Shown one piece after another: positions 43,815 through 55,223 of a stretch of 64,000 nucleotides of DNA. Every line of letters starts with the position of its first letter. Position 1 is the first letter of the stretch. Origin of the DNA: Plutella xylostella (lineage: Eukaryota; Arthropoda; Insecta; Lepidoptera; Plutellidae); NCBI RefSeq assembly GCF_932276165.1, contig NC_064008.1:2175001-2239000 (forward strand), read 5' to 3'. The notes under the pieces were generated by a model. The model ran no database searches. It worked only from the letters and a program-made list of their open reading frames with translations, and was not told the DNA's origin. The position numbers and the translations under genes were made by a program.

Positions 43815-44800
43815 GGACCAAGGTTTTTGCTCTAGCGTACACTCGGTACACTATACCTTTTGTAGACAGTACTCAGGTTGGTGTTTATTTATTTACCGCA
43901 GCAGTGACATGTGACATGCACATTGCACATTGCACATTGCACTGGCGTCCATGATCAACCTACGTAATACATCCTGTGTCCATATTCCGGACATTCCTGC
44001 AATCTAAAAAAAAAGAGACACATACTGTACTACCACAAAAAACTTTAAACACTGTTTAACAAGTATTTAAAACGAAATTTGACAGATTTTGAAGGCGTTT
44101 GACAGCGCTAAACACCTGTTAAATACTGTATAAGTTTTTTTGGTAAGGCCCTTAATGTTTCATGACTTTTTGGAGGTCTTGATACTACAGGTTTTGATGC
44201 TTTATGCAAGATATGATAGTAATGGATTTCTTGCACACAGTAAGGGTAAGTACCCAGGACGTATCTAGGTGATACTAACAATAGAGATAACAAAAATATG
44301 TCATTGGAAACTGAAAAATAGTGACTCGATGAGGAAAGCAGAGGACAGAGTATTGTGGCGTTAGTAGGGACAGGCTTAGCTGGGTCCCGCAAAATACTTG
44401 CTTAGGCTAACTAACATAACTAATATTCTTGTTGCTTTAGTAGGTACCTACAAATCAACTTAATAGTCCAGTCAATAAATTACCCAAAATGAGGTGTAGA
44501 GTGCGTGAGCAGGCAACTAAGCGATTCCTTCAGAAACTTGTTCAGAGGGCTTAGGTAGTTAGTTAACATACCAAAAGTCCTGACTCCTAGGTGATGAGCG
44601 GGGGGGAGGAGGGGGGGGTTAAAGGGTCAAACTCTTCTGCCAATTAGCCAGGATTTGATGACGATTTTTTATATCTACACATTTATTTATTGAACAGAAT
44701 AAGGCTAAGTAATCTTGGCCTAAACTAACCTTGTTTAATCCACCCATTCAAAGCTCAATTAAGCTAGAAATAATAATAATTGATATCAAAACGCCGCTCT
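43815..44800. other. No gene seen; short LINE scrap
   Basis: Contains a decayed RTE-like 3' scrap near 44325-44385 (GATGAGGAAAGCAGAGGACA, TTGTGGCG) and a G-rich run near 44600. No supported gene. Confidence 0.35.
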
Positions 44801-44834
44801 CAATACATACATACACACACACACACACACACGC

Positions 44835-44965
44835 ACTCACGCCTTGTACTAATGTACTCCCTTGCGGGGTAGGCAGAGGTGCATTGCTGCACCCACTTTT
44901 CGCCAGAGTGTTATGTTAGTCCCAATGTAATAGGGGGCGGGCCTATTGCCATTTTACGGGCATAT
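44835..44965 (-). repeat. SINE family B, 5'-truncated, reversed
   Basis: TACTCCCTTGCGGGGTAGGC, GGTGCATTGCTGCACCCACT and AATAGGGGGCGGGCCTATTG are the reverse complement of the family B body. The tRNA-like head is missing. A (CA)n run adjoins at 44815. Confidence 0.75.
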
Positions 44966-44969
44966 TATG

Positions 44970-45998
44970 TGATAAGTTGATAACCAATTGCGTTGGCAAT
45001 TACAGGTAAACATAGACTTGAATTTAAATTGAGATATTTCTTTAAGATCTCCAAACCACCTTCTACGAGCCTTCAATCCTTAAATTAACAATATGCGGAC
45101 AGGATGGGGAGTCTGTGTGTCACACACAAAAATAAAGCGAAAAACCGCCCACATTTTGTTGACTGTCAAACCGTTTTAAGTTTAAGATAATGACAACCAT
45201 TGTACCAATGAATAAAGGTCCCAAAACTTCTATACTTCGGCCGATGAGATAATGCATTTTTGACGTTCGCTAATGTGAAAGTAAATTTGGTTTTTCTTTG
45301 CAATCATAAAATGTCAGGATTCTTTCAACGGTCATACTATAACGGAACTAATTCAAAATAAGAGCTCAGTGTTGTAAATGTTCTTTGTCGGGACGTTTTT
45401 TTTTGCACTGGCACTCCATCTTGTTTTTATATAGTTATTCTAAGCGAGTAACATATATTCGAGTGTGCAATTTTACACGTCAAGGCGCTAAACATTAGAT
45501 AATTGGGTCCTATAACCAATTAGTATAATTAGATTTTTTGTAAATTGCCCAGCTTAGTCATTTAAGTTAATGGCTGGATGGGAATGTTTGCATGTAACCT
45601 TCAGTTCAACGACTTCCTTCCTATATTCTTGTAGGTGCTTGCATATTTATGTAATTATCATCTTCCTTAAAAACTATGATAAAACGTTACGGTATATATG
45701 GAAAGTAACCAGGAATAGATCATTAGAATTAAAAATTCAGTGTCTTTCAGAACAACTTTAATCTACATTTATTACCTACTAAACTACTCTCCGTTTGAAA
45801 AAGGGCTATTTAACTAGATAAGAGCGTTATGAAGAAAGATTTTCTCAAATATCTTAACGCCTGCTTATTAAAGGTAGACAAGGTCCTTAAAGCCCAACGC
45901 CCTGATAGTACGTTGTCCTAAGGCACCCCTGTGGTTCAGAGGGCACGACAGTGCGCCACGCCGTCCTGTCCGCAACAACCACCCTGGCCTATAATATA
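44970..45998. other. No gene seen
   Basis: No supported exon or complete element. Confidence 0.3.
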
Positions 45999-46155
45999 CT
46001 AGCTGTTCCCGCGCGCTTCGCTTCGCCTTAAAAAGTTTTCCCGTGGGAATTCCGGGATAAAAAGTAGCCTATGTTCTTTCCCAGGGTCTAGGCCGTATGT
46101 ATACCAAATTTCATTCAAATCCGTTCTGTAGTTTTGGCGTGAAAGCGTAACAGGC

Positions 46156-46188
<33 letters not shown>

Positions 46189-46221
46189 CAGTTACTTTCG
46201 CATTTATAATATTAGTTAGGA
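45999..46221 (-). mobile_element. Helitron-like element, copy 4
   Basis: Reverse-complement copy of 12637-12839, with CTAGCTGTTCCCGCG at the left and a long (CAGA)n tract. It ends with the complement of TCCTAACTAATATT at 46221. Confidence 0.7.
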
Positions 46222-47575
46222 TTGCCAATAATATAATAACGAACGTAAAGGTATATTTCAATTATAATAATGAACACACAACCGTAAATGTCATATTTAA
46301 CAACCAGCAGATCAAATACCTATCCATATTTCAACATCGTCACTCCAGTTATAAAAACCATATCGATTGGCAATAATTGTCCTTAATGACTATAAATAAG
46401 TTTCATACGATTTTTCTTTACAGCCATGCCTTGCGCCACTTTATATGGAGTTATGGTGTAATTAAGGTGCTTAAAATGCATTCTGCTGAGAATGCCTTAA
46501 GGTTCTGTCTGCATGGTTAACTGTATGTTTGTTGCGAAATGGTCATACCTGTGCAAGACTGTGATACGTGTAGTAATGTTGTGTTGCTGCTGAGCAATTA
46601 TGTGATCTATTTCAGTTCATGGTTGTACTATCGGTGAATCGGTACAGCTCTGTATAAAATCTCGCTGGCCCCAAAATCTCATATATCATTATTTATTTGA
46701 ATTAGGGCCAGCGCGCAAATGACATTTTCTTTCAGCAAAATGTGCTGAAAAATTTCAGATTGGTAAAATAGGCCAATTTTGGTGAAAGTAAAACATCCGA
46801 TATTTATTAACATAATTTTAATTTAAACAAGATATAATTTATTTATACCTCATCTTTATCACAATAAGAACTTATACATAGGCACGAAGTATTATTATAC
46901 ATAATAAAATAATTATAATTAAATATATCGCTGTTTAAAACTGCTATTTCAACAACAATATTATAAGAAATAGCCTTTTGTATTTCCTTCACAAGATAAT
47001 CTTCAAATATAGGTCTTGTTGGTCACATATTATAATAATTTACCTTGCGTCCTTAAAAGGCAAATTATTAAAAAATATTATTTACTTATATTATTATGAA
47101 CAGGTCCTGCCTGTATGTAAAAAAATATGTCATCTCATCCCGTCTATAACTCAAATCTGGGTAAATGAAATGAATGAAAAAAATGAAAAAAAGGTTTGTA
47201 CTAAAATTCTATTTCGTTATTTTTAACTATGTAGCAGAGCCTAGCAGCACATTTACACATTCATTTTTTCAAAAACTGTATTTATAACTTCTGGTTCTAT
47301 GCAATTTGTTTCAGTATATAGCCACTGTAACTCTTCTATTGGCTGAATTGATTGCCTCATTATGATGTGAATTTCGTGTAAGACCAACTGCCAGATATCG
47401 ATAAATGGAGTATCTTTTACTAACAGTTTTCATAGGTATTAAAAGTTGTCGTCCACATCGTCATTTAAGTCTTCATAAATGCATAAAAGGTATCTGTATA
47501 AATATCACAATAAAGTGACACTAAAGCAATATTTACATTTACTATAACAGTTATGTTCAACAGTTATTTAATAAG
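46222..47575. other. 3' flank of the array gene, no gene seen
   Basis: AT-rich DNA downstream of the stop at 47576. A minus-strand ATTAAA at 47572-47567 is a possible but very close polyadenylation signal. No canonical AATAAA nearby was convincing. Confidence 0.3.
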
Positions 47576-47826
47576 TTATGCACTAGCAACAGTTACAGAT
47601 GTCCGACTGGCATCGGTGGTGACAGTGACAACGGTTGTCGGTTCACTCTCATTGGCGGTCGTGGATGACGCTGCAACGTTATTGGTCGATGAGGCGTTGG
47701 CACTCTGAGCTACGGCTGTCGTGATTGGCTGGATGATAGGCTGTGCCGCGATGCCTTGCACCGTTGGTTGGTAGTTGGGGTAGTGGATGCCCACCACTTC
47801 TTCGTAGCTTGGAGGTGCCATCGCTT
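47576..47826 (-). CDS. Array gene: constant terminal exon (PPSY tail)
   Basis: 251 nt after acceptor CAATTACAG (exon starts at 47826). The first two bases, AA, complete a G begun in the previous exon to make Glu. Then come 82 codons and TAA. It encodes MAPPSYEEVVGIHYPNYQPT, with a PPSY motif, followed by a Gln/Ile/Pro stretch and an 50-residue Ala/Ser/Thr/Asn/Val-rich end (SSTTANESE, VVTVTTDASRTSV) ending VASA. PPxY motifs bind WW domains of Nedd4-type ubiquitin ligases and Yorkie-like proteins (established). The tail is hydrophilic and probably cytoplasmic. Every array first exon would share it. I do not recognise the family; Ndfip, Commissureless and Shisa-like proteins share the membrane-plus-PPxY plan but not visible sequence. 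Confidence 0.75.
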
Positions 47827-48306
47827 CTGTAATTGGGAAAAAATATATTTGAGAAATCTTATATTTAACAATTTTGCCAAAATAAACTGGAAAATTTTGG
47901 CCGTTTTCAACACTGACGGATTTTGCAATCCATCGATGGATGACGTGGGTCCATCAATAACAAAGGTACGAGAAGCGCAATTAAATGAAAAATCGTGAGG
48001 AAACCTGCACATCCTGAACCATCTTGACCGGCGTTGTGGGAAATGATCGAACTTGAGAAAGGGAGTTAAGACCTAAGAGGGATATCCTAAGAGGGTTCAA
48101 TTCGGATAAGCAAGGCACTTCTATAAGTACCTACATACCGAAAAAAATAAAAAAATAAGGCAGATTACACATGCATTTTAATGGGTATACACAAAGGTTC
48201 CATTCGATTGAACCAGATGCAGGCACTAACACCATCACAGAGAAAATAATAGATTCTTCTGACTATCACAAAAGTACCAGGGTAACAGAAAACCGAAAGA
48301 GCTTAC

Positions 48307-48435
48307 CATACTTAGGTGGCGGTGGCAAGTTGGCTGGACTGACATATATAGTCGGGGTCTGAGCTCCTAGTGAAGGGTTCCTTGCCATTGACCCGACATA
48401 CATCCGCCTCTGCTGCTGATCTCGCGTTTTCTGCC
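48307..48435 (-). CDS. Array gene: constant second exon (PPKY segment)
   Basis: 129 nt between acceptor TCTCTCAATTCCAG and donor GTAAGC. It begins with GG, so it needs one base from the upstream exon (phase 1). Ten array first exons supply exactly one base, giving Gly (G|GG), Arg (A|GG or C|GG) or Trp (T|GG). It then encodes QKTRDQQQRRMYVGS, a basic stretch that would sit just inside the membrane (positive-inside rule), and YVSPANLPPPPKY, whose last codons form a PPKY motif. It leaves in phase 1, and G joins AA of the last exon as Glu, so PPKY-E spans the splice. Confidence 0.75.
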
Positions 48436-48484
48436 CTGGAATTGAGAGAAAAGGATACGTTTATAAACGTCATCGTGGTTAAGA

Positions 48485-48655
48485 ACTTTTGGGATATGTA
48501 TACATAGGTACAGGGTTTCCATTCGAGAGAGCCAGGTCATCATCATCCCAATTTAGAATTTAAGGGGGTTTGCAAGGTTTACTTTAAGACAGCCAGATGC
48601 AGGCATTAATTTTTCTCGGCGAGTTCTATCCATCTAGTGGAGGCTAGTTAGGGTT
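48485..48655 (+). repeat. SINE-like repeat fragments (family C)
   Basis: TTTCCATTCGAGAGAGCCAG and CAGCCAGATGCAGGCATT are decayed family C blocks. A CCATCTAGTGGAGGCTAG motif lies at 48630-48648. Confidence 0.5.
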
Positions 48656-48810
48656 TTGGGAATGTCAATCAATAAATAAAGAATAACTGGATGCTATTGG
48701 GTGGGATTATTATAATTATCTATTCAAAGTAAACCCATCCAATAGCATATTATGATAAGTATAGCTTATTTTTCTTCTAAGCATTCCAGTGCAAGTTGTT
48801 TACCAATTTT

Positions 48811-49608
48811 TAACCGACTTCAAAAAAAGGAGGAGGTTCTCAATTCGTCGGGATCTTTTTTTTTTTTTTATATTTTTTTTTATGTATGTTCACCGATTAC
48901 TCCGCCGTTTATGAACCGATTTTGAAAATTCTTTTTTTGTTGTATTGGGTTGAGCTTCCAGGTGGTCCCATTTTTTTTTCAGAATTTTATCTCACCCCCA
49001 AGGGTGGGTAAAGGGGTAAAAACAGGGTATGAATTTCAATTTTGGGCACATATTAACCGATTCTAATGAAATTAAGAACGTAAATATAGTTCTTATAACA
49101 AAAAAATATGATGGTGACCTTGAGCTGATCTGATGATGGAAACGGAAGGCAGTCAGGGGAACTCCTCAACGGTATATAGCAACTACTTCGTGTTTAGGCT
49201 TGAATGATTCGTATTGATTAGTAGGACATTTTGGTATCATTTGCACCTTACTTTTGATTGAAAATTATTACAAATAAACTAAAAACTATTAAATAAAATA
49301 ATAATTAAAAAAAATTAAAAAACCGACTTCAAAAAACCACTAAAATGTAAGAAATAATTTAAGGTTTACACAAATTCTACTCGTATGAGACAGTACAAAT
49401 ATACCTAAGCAGGAACTGTTCTTTTTTGATGTTGGTGCGGTGACAAAGTAATCTGAAGAAATATGGCACCAACTTCAAAAAAGAACAGTTCCTGCTTAGG
49501 TATATTTGTACTGTCTCATACGAGTAGAATTTGTGTAAACCTTAAATTATTTCTTACATTTTAGTGGTTTTTTGAAGTCGGTTTTTTAATTTTTTTTAAT
49601 TATTATAA
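48811..49608 (-). repeat. Foldback interspersed repeat, copy 2
   Basis: Reverse-orientation copy of 1061-1866: the CCGACTTCAAAAAAAGGAGG end is at 48813 and the foldback part at about 49290-49608, again with GCAGGAACTGTTCTTTTTTG arms. It sits in the intron between the first-exon array and the constant exons, so every array pre-mRNA would include its hairpin. Confidence 0.75.
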
Positions 49609-50336
49609 TTAATATTTTAGCAGTACTTTAGTTACTTTACAATCTGAATGCAGTAATCCTAAGCCTTTGTAAGCAAAATAATTCTTATTGATTAATGATA
49701 ATGCGAGTCCGTACATAATTAATGTCTAGCCTGCGTACTTATAATATACTAGGTATATAAAAATAAAGGTTAGGTATGTAAGTTCTCTTTTATAGATAAG
49801 AAAACAAGTAGGTAAATACATTACTTATTTATATTTTTCAGAGTGTTAAAAAAGGGGGTAACGCAAAGAGTCATTCTGAACATAACCAAAAAAATAAAAA
49901 ATGTTGAATCGTTCTTATAAGACGAATTATGATACCTACTTAAGTATAAGTTTTTTTGTATTGTTCGTATTTTCTGGTTTTTTTTTCATATATATTTTTT
50001 GTAGTATTATTTTTCTTTTCTTTTTTGTTTCTGTTTTTATTGTTCAATGTGTCAAATAAATGTTTCTTTCTTTCTTTCTTTTTTGTACTTTTATCATGTG
50101 GGAGTGTTATTTCCTGTATCTCCATAGATAGCTCCAACCCGCCTGCCAAATGTGGAGATGATGAAATCCTTTGTTCGAAAAATGTGGATTACCTAGTACA
50201 CTTTTACAGAAAGTTGTTGCTGTGCTTGATACTTAATCGCACTATATGCTTTACACTGCGATGTTCTGAGTTCGAATATATTGGTTTCCGATATAAAGTA
50301 ATTAGGGCATAAATGTATAACTAGGTAATACATTAC
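49609..50336. other. T-rich DNA and LINE-like tail, no gene seen
   Basis: Includes GTGTCAAATAAATG followed by (TTTC)n near 50050-50085, which looks like a LINE 3' end. The long plus-strand frame at 49956-50312 is mostly this T-rich tract. No other first exon seen. Confidence 0.4.
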
Positions 50337-50460
50337 CAAGAAAGCGACAGCAAGAAGATAAACAACACAAGAAAACTATCGTAAAGGCGAACACTAGCAC
50401 GATTAAATCGAAAATATAGTAATATTGGTAAGGATTTGAAATTATTTCACTTGTATCCAT
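50337..50460 (-). CDS. Array first exon 1 (41 aa + split codon)
   Basis: ATG at 50460, 41 codons and one base, then donor GTAATG. N-terminus MDTSEIISNPYQYYY (Tyr-rich), then a transmembrane stretch IFDLIVLVFAFTIVFL and a Cys-rich inner end (CCLSSCCRFL). The final G plus GG of the constant exon gives Gly; the isoform would be 167 aa. It is the first exon nearest the constant exons. The donor is the weakest of the set. A 28-bp shared motif lies about 145 bp upstream (50604-50631). Confidence 0.65.
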
Positions 50461-51653
50461 TTTAAATACTTAATTCACACAAATATCCACTTATCCGGCT
50501 GTTATTGAACGAACTAGGATAACGTTAACAAACGTTATCTGGGTAATTGATTAATCGTTCTAAGAAAGCTTGATAAGATTTCTGTAAACTTTTTATTAAT
50601 AACAACGCCATCTAGTATGGAGTAGCTGCACTTCCACAAGATTTCAATCAATTATTAGGAATATAAATTGAAGTCTGCTGATTCTAGAGCAACAATACAG
50701 TCGCTTCTATCAATTATTGGTACAGTAAGAGGCAGAGAAACCTGACCCCGTTAGATTTTTGTGAGTATATATTCTATATAATGTTTCGGAGACAACATTT
50801 TAATTTCGATATCTTGGAAATCTCGGGTTCGATACACCAATAAAATAGTATGAACATAAAGCTAACAAAATTATAAAATGATTTTAACATAATGTGAACT
50901 TTCATGACCTCAAAATCTGTTTTCTACCTAAAGTTTGGAAATTTTTACTTTCTAAAATATCTTATATTATTAACTCTACAGGGTGTTGCAAAAAGAGTAT
51001 ACTAAGCCGCAACCTACGTGTGCAGCATGTTATATTATCTTAGCCCAAGAATGAAATCAAAATTCGCGAAAAATCTAATGAAATAGGTACCTACCTATTA
51101 TATGCCAATTCATTGCTATTTTTATACATAACATAATGGGCTACGACGATAGTCATAAAGTTAGCTTTTAGGTTATCGGATGACTGGTCCAATGATTCCC
51201 AAATACATATCTATGTGTTATCATTATCATCCCTCTATCGTGCAATATCTAATCAGATACTAGACTTTAATATCTACCTCATCTATTGTGTATCACAATA
51301 ATTCTATTATTTTCGGATAAAAAGTCTTACAACGCAGAAAATAAAGACGTTAATTGACTTAACGTCAACGGTAGCATTTAAGAGTCTAGAATAGATGATA
51401 GACTAGATGGTCTAGATACACAAAGTTATTAGTTATTGGGTTTTGTGAACTCGAGGTAGAGCTTAGCAAAATAAAATGGGACATCTTTTGATGGGATGGT
51501 TTATGTAACCAACCATCAAGTTTAATTTAAATTATGTGTTATTATTTACAATAATAATTTGTATGTTAACTAGGTATACAGTTATCAAGTTTTACTGTAT
51601 TCTACGGTTATGTTTACAAAATTTATGACCATGTAATAAAATTGTATACATAC
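50461..51653. other. Array spacer, no gene seen
   Basis: Carries the 28-bp motif at 50604-50631. A splice-like GTAGGT near 51090 on the minus strand was tested and rejected as a further first exon. Confidence 0.4.
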
Positions 51654-51840
51654 GTAACCCAATGATCCTCAGAAGAAAGAATACGATGATCCAGACCAAA
51701 CATAAACACAGTAGAAATGCGGTGTAATAAAAAGCCATGTGTCGCAACGAAACCTCCTGAGTTAAATCAGGTTCATTCTCCTTGGAATACGCTTCAGTAG
51801 AAACAAAATCATAGTTTGCGTAGCCAAAGATCGGTGCCAT
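51654..51840 (-). CDS. Array first exon 2 (62 aa + split codon)
   Basis: ATG at 51840, 62 codons plus one base, donor GTATGT. It has the longest N-terminal segment of the set (MAPIFGYANYDF, then an acidic EAYSKENEPDL), followed by AFYYTAFLLCLCLVWIIV and FFLLRIIGL. C|GG gives Arg; predicted isoform 188 aa. The start MAPIF resembles MAPVF of the next exon, suggesting a local duplication. Confidence 0.7.
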
Positions 51841-52841
51841 TTTTAAACTTTCGATATTTAAAAGTCTAAATAAAGCAATAAGAACGTCTCGTTTAACTGC
51901 TCAGCTATTTGAAATGTTCAAATAACTAGAGTTATATTTTGAGTTATTGCAAATAAACTGTTTGCTACTGTCGGTTGTGTTTCAGACTCTTAAGTTAACG
52001 GCACTTCTGTAAGATTTAAACTAGAATCACTGTCACAATAATTGAAGTCCATATTGCTACAATTATTTGAGGTTATATTCAACGTATCTTCCACCATGTC
52101 ACACCGGTATAGATACTTTGAACAAATGAATGATACTTACATCTTTACATGTATTTTTGTTGATATCGCAACGGATAAAACGATAAGTTTATCAATTCGG
52201 CAAAATGACAAGTGCGTGTTTCGAAATAAAAATAAGATTTGATGTTGAGTATGGATTTCATTATAGCCATCTGCGGAAGCCAAACTCAAGAGTTTATGGA
52301 CATATGGTTAGTTACACTAGCGCTGAACTTACAAGACACACAGTTATTGTAACACCGAGAAAATAAAAACCTAATTTTCCGATACATAGGTACATAATAA
52401 AGATATCAATCATAAATCAATTTGGTATTTACGTGCAATCAAACACGATTCATTCGTTTCCTTTGGAAAATTTATAGTATTACTCAATGTGGTAAAGTCA
52501 TCTTTTGTTTTATTTTAGATACGATAGGAACTTATTAGGTTACTCCACTGTGGTCTAGAGGGATGAATTTTTCAGGGAAATTAGTGTCATTCGCTGAATG
52601 TCCAGAAGGGCTAGCACGGGGCGCGTTTAAGACTTGACAAAAGTTTTGCATCGTGCTCATAAACATCACGCAGCTTCAACAGCAAGCGCGAGACGGAGAA
52701 CTTTTGTCACGTCTTAATTGCACCCTGTGCTAGCACTCAGGGTACGCTAAACGTATGTGAGGTATGTATATCCCTCGGGGAGACATCATTATAACATTGA
52801 TAACACAATGGTTATGTAGATACTTTTACCTACAATCTTAC
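51841..52841. other. Array spacer, no gene seen
   Basis: No additional first exon. A GTAAGT at 52139-52134 (minus) lacks an open hydrophobic frame. Confidence 0.35.
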
Positions 52842-52986
52842 CTAATGTAATTAACTTCAAGAACACCACAACTAATGCCATGCCCGCGAGGGTTCCCATG
52901 ACAATAACGTACGCCAAACTGGATGAACTAATTTGGTTCCCTGGCAAATTAGTCTCAGCTGGCGGATCTTCAAACACGGGGGCCAT
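52842..52986 (-). CDS. Array first exon 3 (48 aa + split codon)
   Basis: ATG at 52986, 48 codons plus one base, donor GTAAGA. N-terminus MAPVFEDPPAETNLPG, no signal peptide, then SSLAYVIVMGTLAGMALVVV as membrane segment and FLKLITL. G|GG gives Gly; predicted isoform 174 aa. A diverged copy of the 28-bp motif lies ~450 bp upstream at 53436-53463. Confidence 0.7.
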
Positions 52987-53510
52987 TTTGAATTTAGAAA
53001 CTTATTTCACTTGGAAATGAATTGTAAATTCACACAAAACTACCTATAATTATATTTTTTTTTTGTTTCACCGACTAATTCATTTGTTATTATTATTAAA
53101 ACTCATCACTTATTTTGTTTTTTTATAAAAAAATATTCTCAACTGCTCATTGTTGACATTGAATTCAAACTACTTAAGCACTGAAAGATCTCGGAATATC
53201 AAAGATAGAGAGATTAAAGTGACAGTGTTTATCATTCTGACGAGTTTATCTAACAGCAGAGGAAGTACTTACTACTGAAAATACTTAGAATCAATTTAAT
53301 ATGGACAATGTAAGAATTAAATACTGTGGGCGAGTAGGGAAGACATACTGAAACCGTGAATGCTTCGACAATAAGCCCCCAATAGGCTACAATAACGGCA
53401 AAGATAATTTGAAAATGAACTAATAATTATAACTAATGTAGCTACTCAGCACTAGATGGCACTGGAAATACTTTTCCCGAATTTTGTAAACATAAGTAAG
53501 TACGGTGGCC
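52987..53510. other. Array spacer with shared motif
   Basis: No ORF. It contains the motif ATGTAGCTACTC...CTAGATGGCACT at 53436-53463. Confidence 0.4.
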
Positions 53511-53716
53511 TGCGCCTAAAAGTATACAGGCAGTGTTTTTAAAATACCGATCTTAAGCTCACATGCTGCTCAAGCACATCCACATAAACACCACTGCTAC
53601 ACATATCACACACAACACGTCCCCGGATTTATAACAGATGTAGCTGGTCCCTTCATCATCAGGGATCGCTATTAAAAAACTCCGCCTGTATACTTTTAGG
53701 CGCAGGCCACCGTACC
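53505..53716. repeat. MITE inside the first-exon array
   Basis: GTACGGTGGCCTGCGCCTAA ... TTAGGCGCAGGCCACCGTAC are terminal inverted repeats (with AAGTATACAGGC/GCCTGTATACTT inside) around a ~150-bp non-coding centre. It lies between first exons 3 and 4. Confidence 0.75.
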
Positions 53717-53843
53717 TAACTAGGTAAATCTCACATTATTTTTATATTCCTTCCTTCGTAGCTTCTGTGCAAATTTTGTGAAATAAAATGTCACATTACC
53801 TTAGTCCATATTTTGTGAAATGTGTACGTAATTATTTACTTAC

Positions 53844-53931
53844 CAAGAAACCTCGAAAGCAAACCATAAAGAGCGGAAAACAACAAGATGTTAAGAAAAA
53901 GAAATACTAAAATATTTAAGAAGTCCTGCAT
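53844..53931 (-). CDS. Array first exon 4 (29 aa + split codon)
   Basis: ATG at 53931, 29 codons plus one base, donor GTAAGT. Almost the whole exon is the membrane segment: MQDFLNILVFLFLNILLF, then SALYGLLSRFL. G|GG gives Gly; predicted isoform 155 aa. It has no extracellular domain beyond about four residues. Confidence 0.7.
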
Positions 53932-54485
53932 GTTACAAAAAATATTTCTTACGGAAAACTAAAATATGTAAATATTCACTTATAACGTCACGACCTATTT
54001 AGTGTTCACAAACAATTGATTTCACGATTTATCAAAATAATCGCTTTATTAATTCCTTATTGATACCTTCGTGGGTATATCCAAGAAAATTTGTTCATGT
54101 AGATAAACATTTATCGAAGCGATAAAATTGGTTGATTACAAATAATAATAGCTTAGTAAAGATATTTGAATGAACGATAACTTTTGGATCGTAATTCATG
54201 AATCAGTAAATAAAAAGCCCATAATTAAGTGAATTTTTAGATTTCGGAAAATACAAACGCAGCTGAAAAGCCGTATAAAACATTTTTAAACAAGAAAATC
54301 CCTTTTACACACATCTCAGTCACTAATACACACATTTACAAGCTAACAATTTCATTAGAACACTCTAGATGCACCTTTTTTAATACCTTGGTCCTGTTTA
54401 TCTTGACAGCCTTTTTTACTTATTTGCATATTTCAATGTACAAAAACAGACATATTCAAACCAAGAACTCAAAATAAAAACTCAC

Positions 54486-54579
54486 GTCTTCTCCTAGCAC
54501 ATCGACTGAAGCACAACCACCAGTAACACAAATACACAAACATAAACAAAACAACGCACGTAAACAAAAAGTTGTTCAT
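54486..54579 (-). CDS. Array first exon 5 (31 aa + split codon)
   Basis: ATG at 54579, 31 codons plus one base, donor GTGAGT. MNNFLFTCVVLFMFVYLC, then YWWLCFSRCARRR: a hydrophobic, aromatic and Cys-rich segment followed by a strongly basic end. C|GG gives Arg; predicted isoform 157 aa. The basic end plus the basic start of the constant exon strongly predict N-out/C-in topology. Confidence 0.7.
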
Positions 54580-55117
54580 TTTTATACAATTTCTGTGTTT
54601 TAACTAATCCAAAACGAATAACCGTGCGGCATCTATTTATTTTATTAATCTTATCGCGGCTACTGCATTTATCTAATCAGTCTTGGGTCAAACTCTGGAT
54701 GCGAATGGAGAAAACAAAAACATTGTAAAGTTATTGTCCTGAGATCTAGAGACGCGGGTGACAGTCACATAGTGACTTGTCTCACTGTGGTTGTGTGTGT
54801 GATTAAATTAGGTAGGAAGCGGAGGCGGTGGCAGCTAGTAATGGATATTGGTAGCGATTATGTTTGCACAAAATTTTGTTTTAACAACGTCAAGCAATAC
54901 TTAAATTTTGCCAATTGAAAATAAGATTTACTGAAACAACATAGAGTGAAATGAAAACAAAGAATTTAAGGATTTGACCGCACTAAAATTTCATTTTGTG
55001 CCGTCAGAATCGACATCATTGGTAGCAATTTTGAAGGCACCAAGACCGACAAATAGTCTCAACCGAAAATCTTCAATAAAACCTCGACTTCTAAAACTTC
55101 AATAAAAAAATACTCAC
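54580..55117. other. Array spacer, no gene seen
   Basis: No further exon. GGAGGCGGTGGCAGCTAGTA at 54821-54840 is weakly like the GGC-containing half of the shared motif. Confidence 0.35.
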
Positions 55118-55223
55118 TTATTCTATAGTACATAGAGACGAGAAAGATTGCAATAAGAACAAAGACGACGAACATTATAGCAGGTACTGTCGTCACAAGA
55201 ATTAGAATAAGAAATTCACGCAT
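55118..55223 (-). CDS. Array first exon 6 (35 aa + split codon)
   Basis: ATG at 55223 (G at -3), 35 codons plus one base, donor GTGAGT. MREFLILILVTTVPAIMFVV, then FVLIAIFLVSMYYRI, a long hydrophobic run that may be one long or two short membrane passes. A|GG gives Arg; predicted isoform 161 aa. The frame is open further upstream but only to a TTG, so the ATG at 55223 is the start. Confidence 0.7.

Noticed and set aside
46140..46200. Short CAGA direct repeats as a CRISPR-like array
   Set aside because: It is a 4-bp microsatellite inside a Helitron-like element, and nothing else in the window resembles a CRISPR array.
49956..50312. 118-codon plus-strand hydrophobic ORF
   Set aside because: Its hydrophobicity comes from a T-rich tract with a LINE-like AATAAATG/(TTTC)n tail. 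It runs opposite to the array and has no splice context.
51090..51170. Possible extra first exon (ATG with GTAGGT donor, minus strand)
   Set aside because: The encoded peptide is not a membrane segment and the donor is in phase 2.
52134..52215. Possible extra first exon before GTAAGT (minus strand)
   Set aside because: The nearest ATG is followed at once by a stop, so there is no usable frame.
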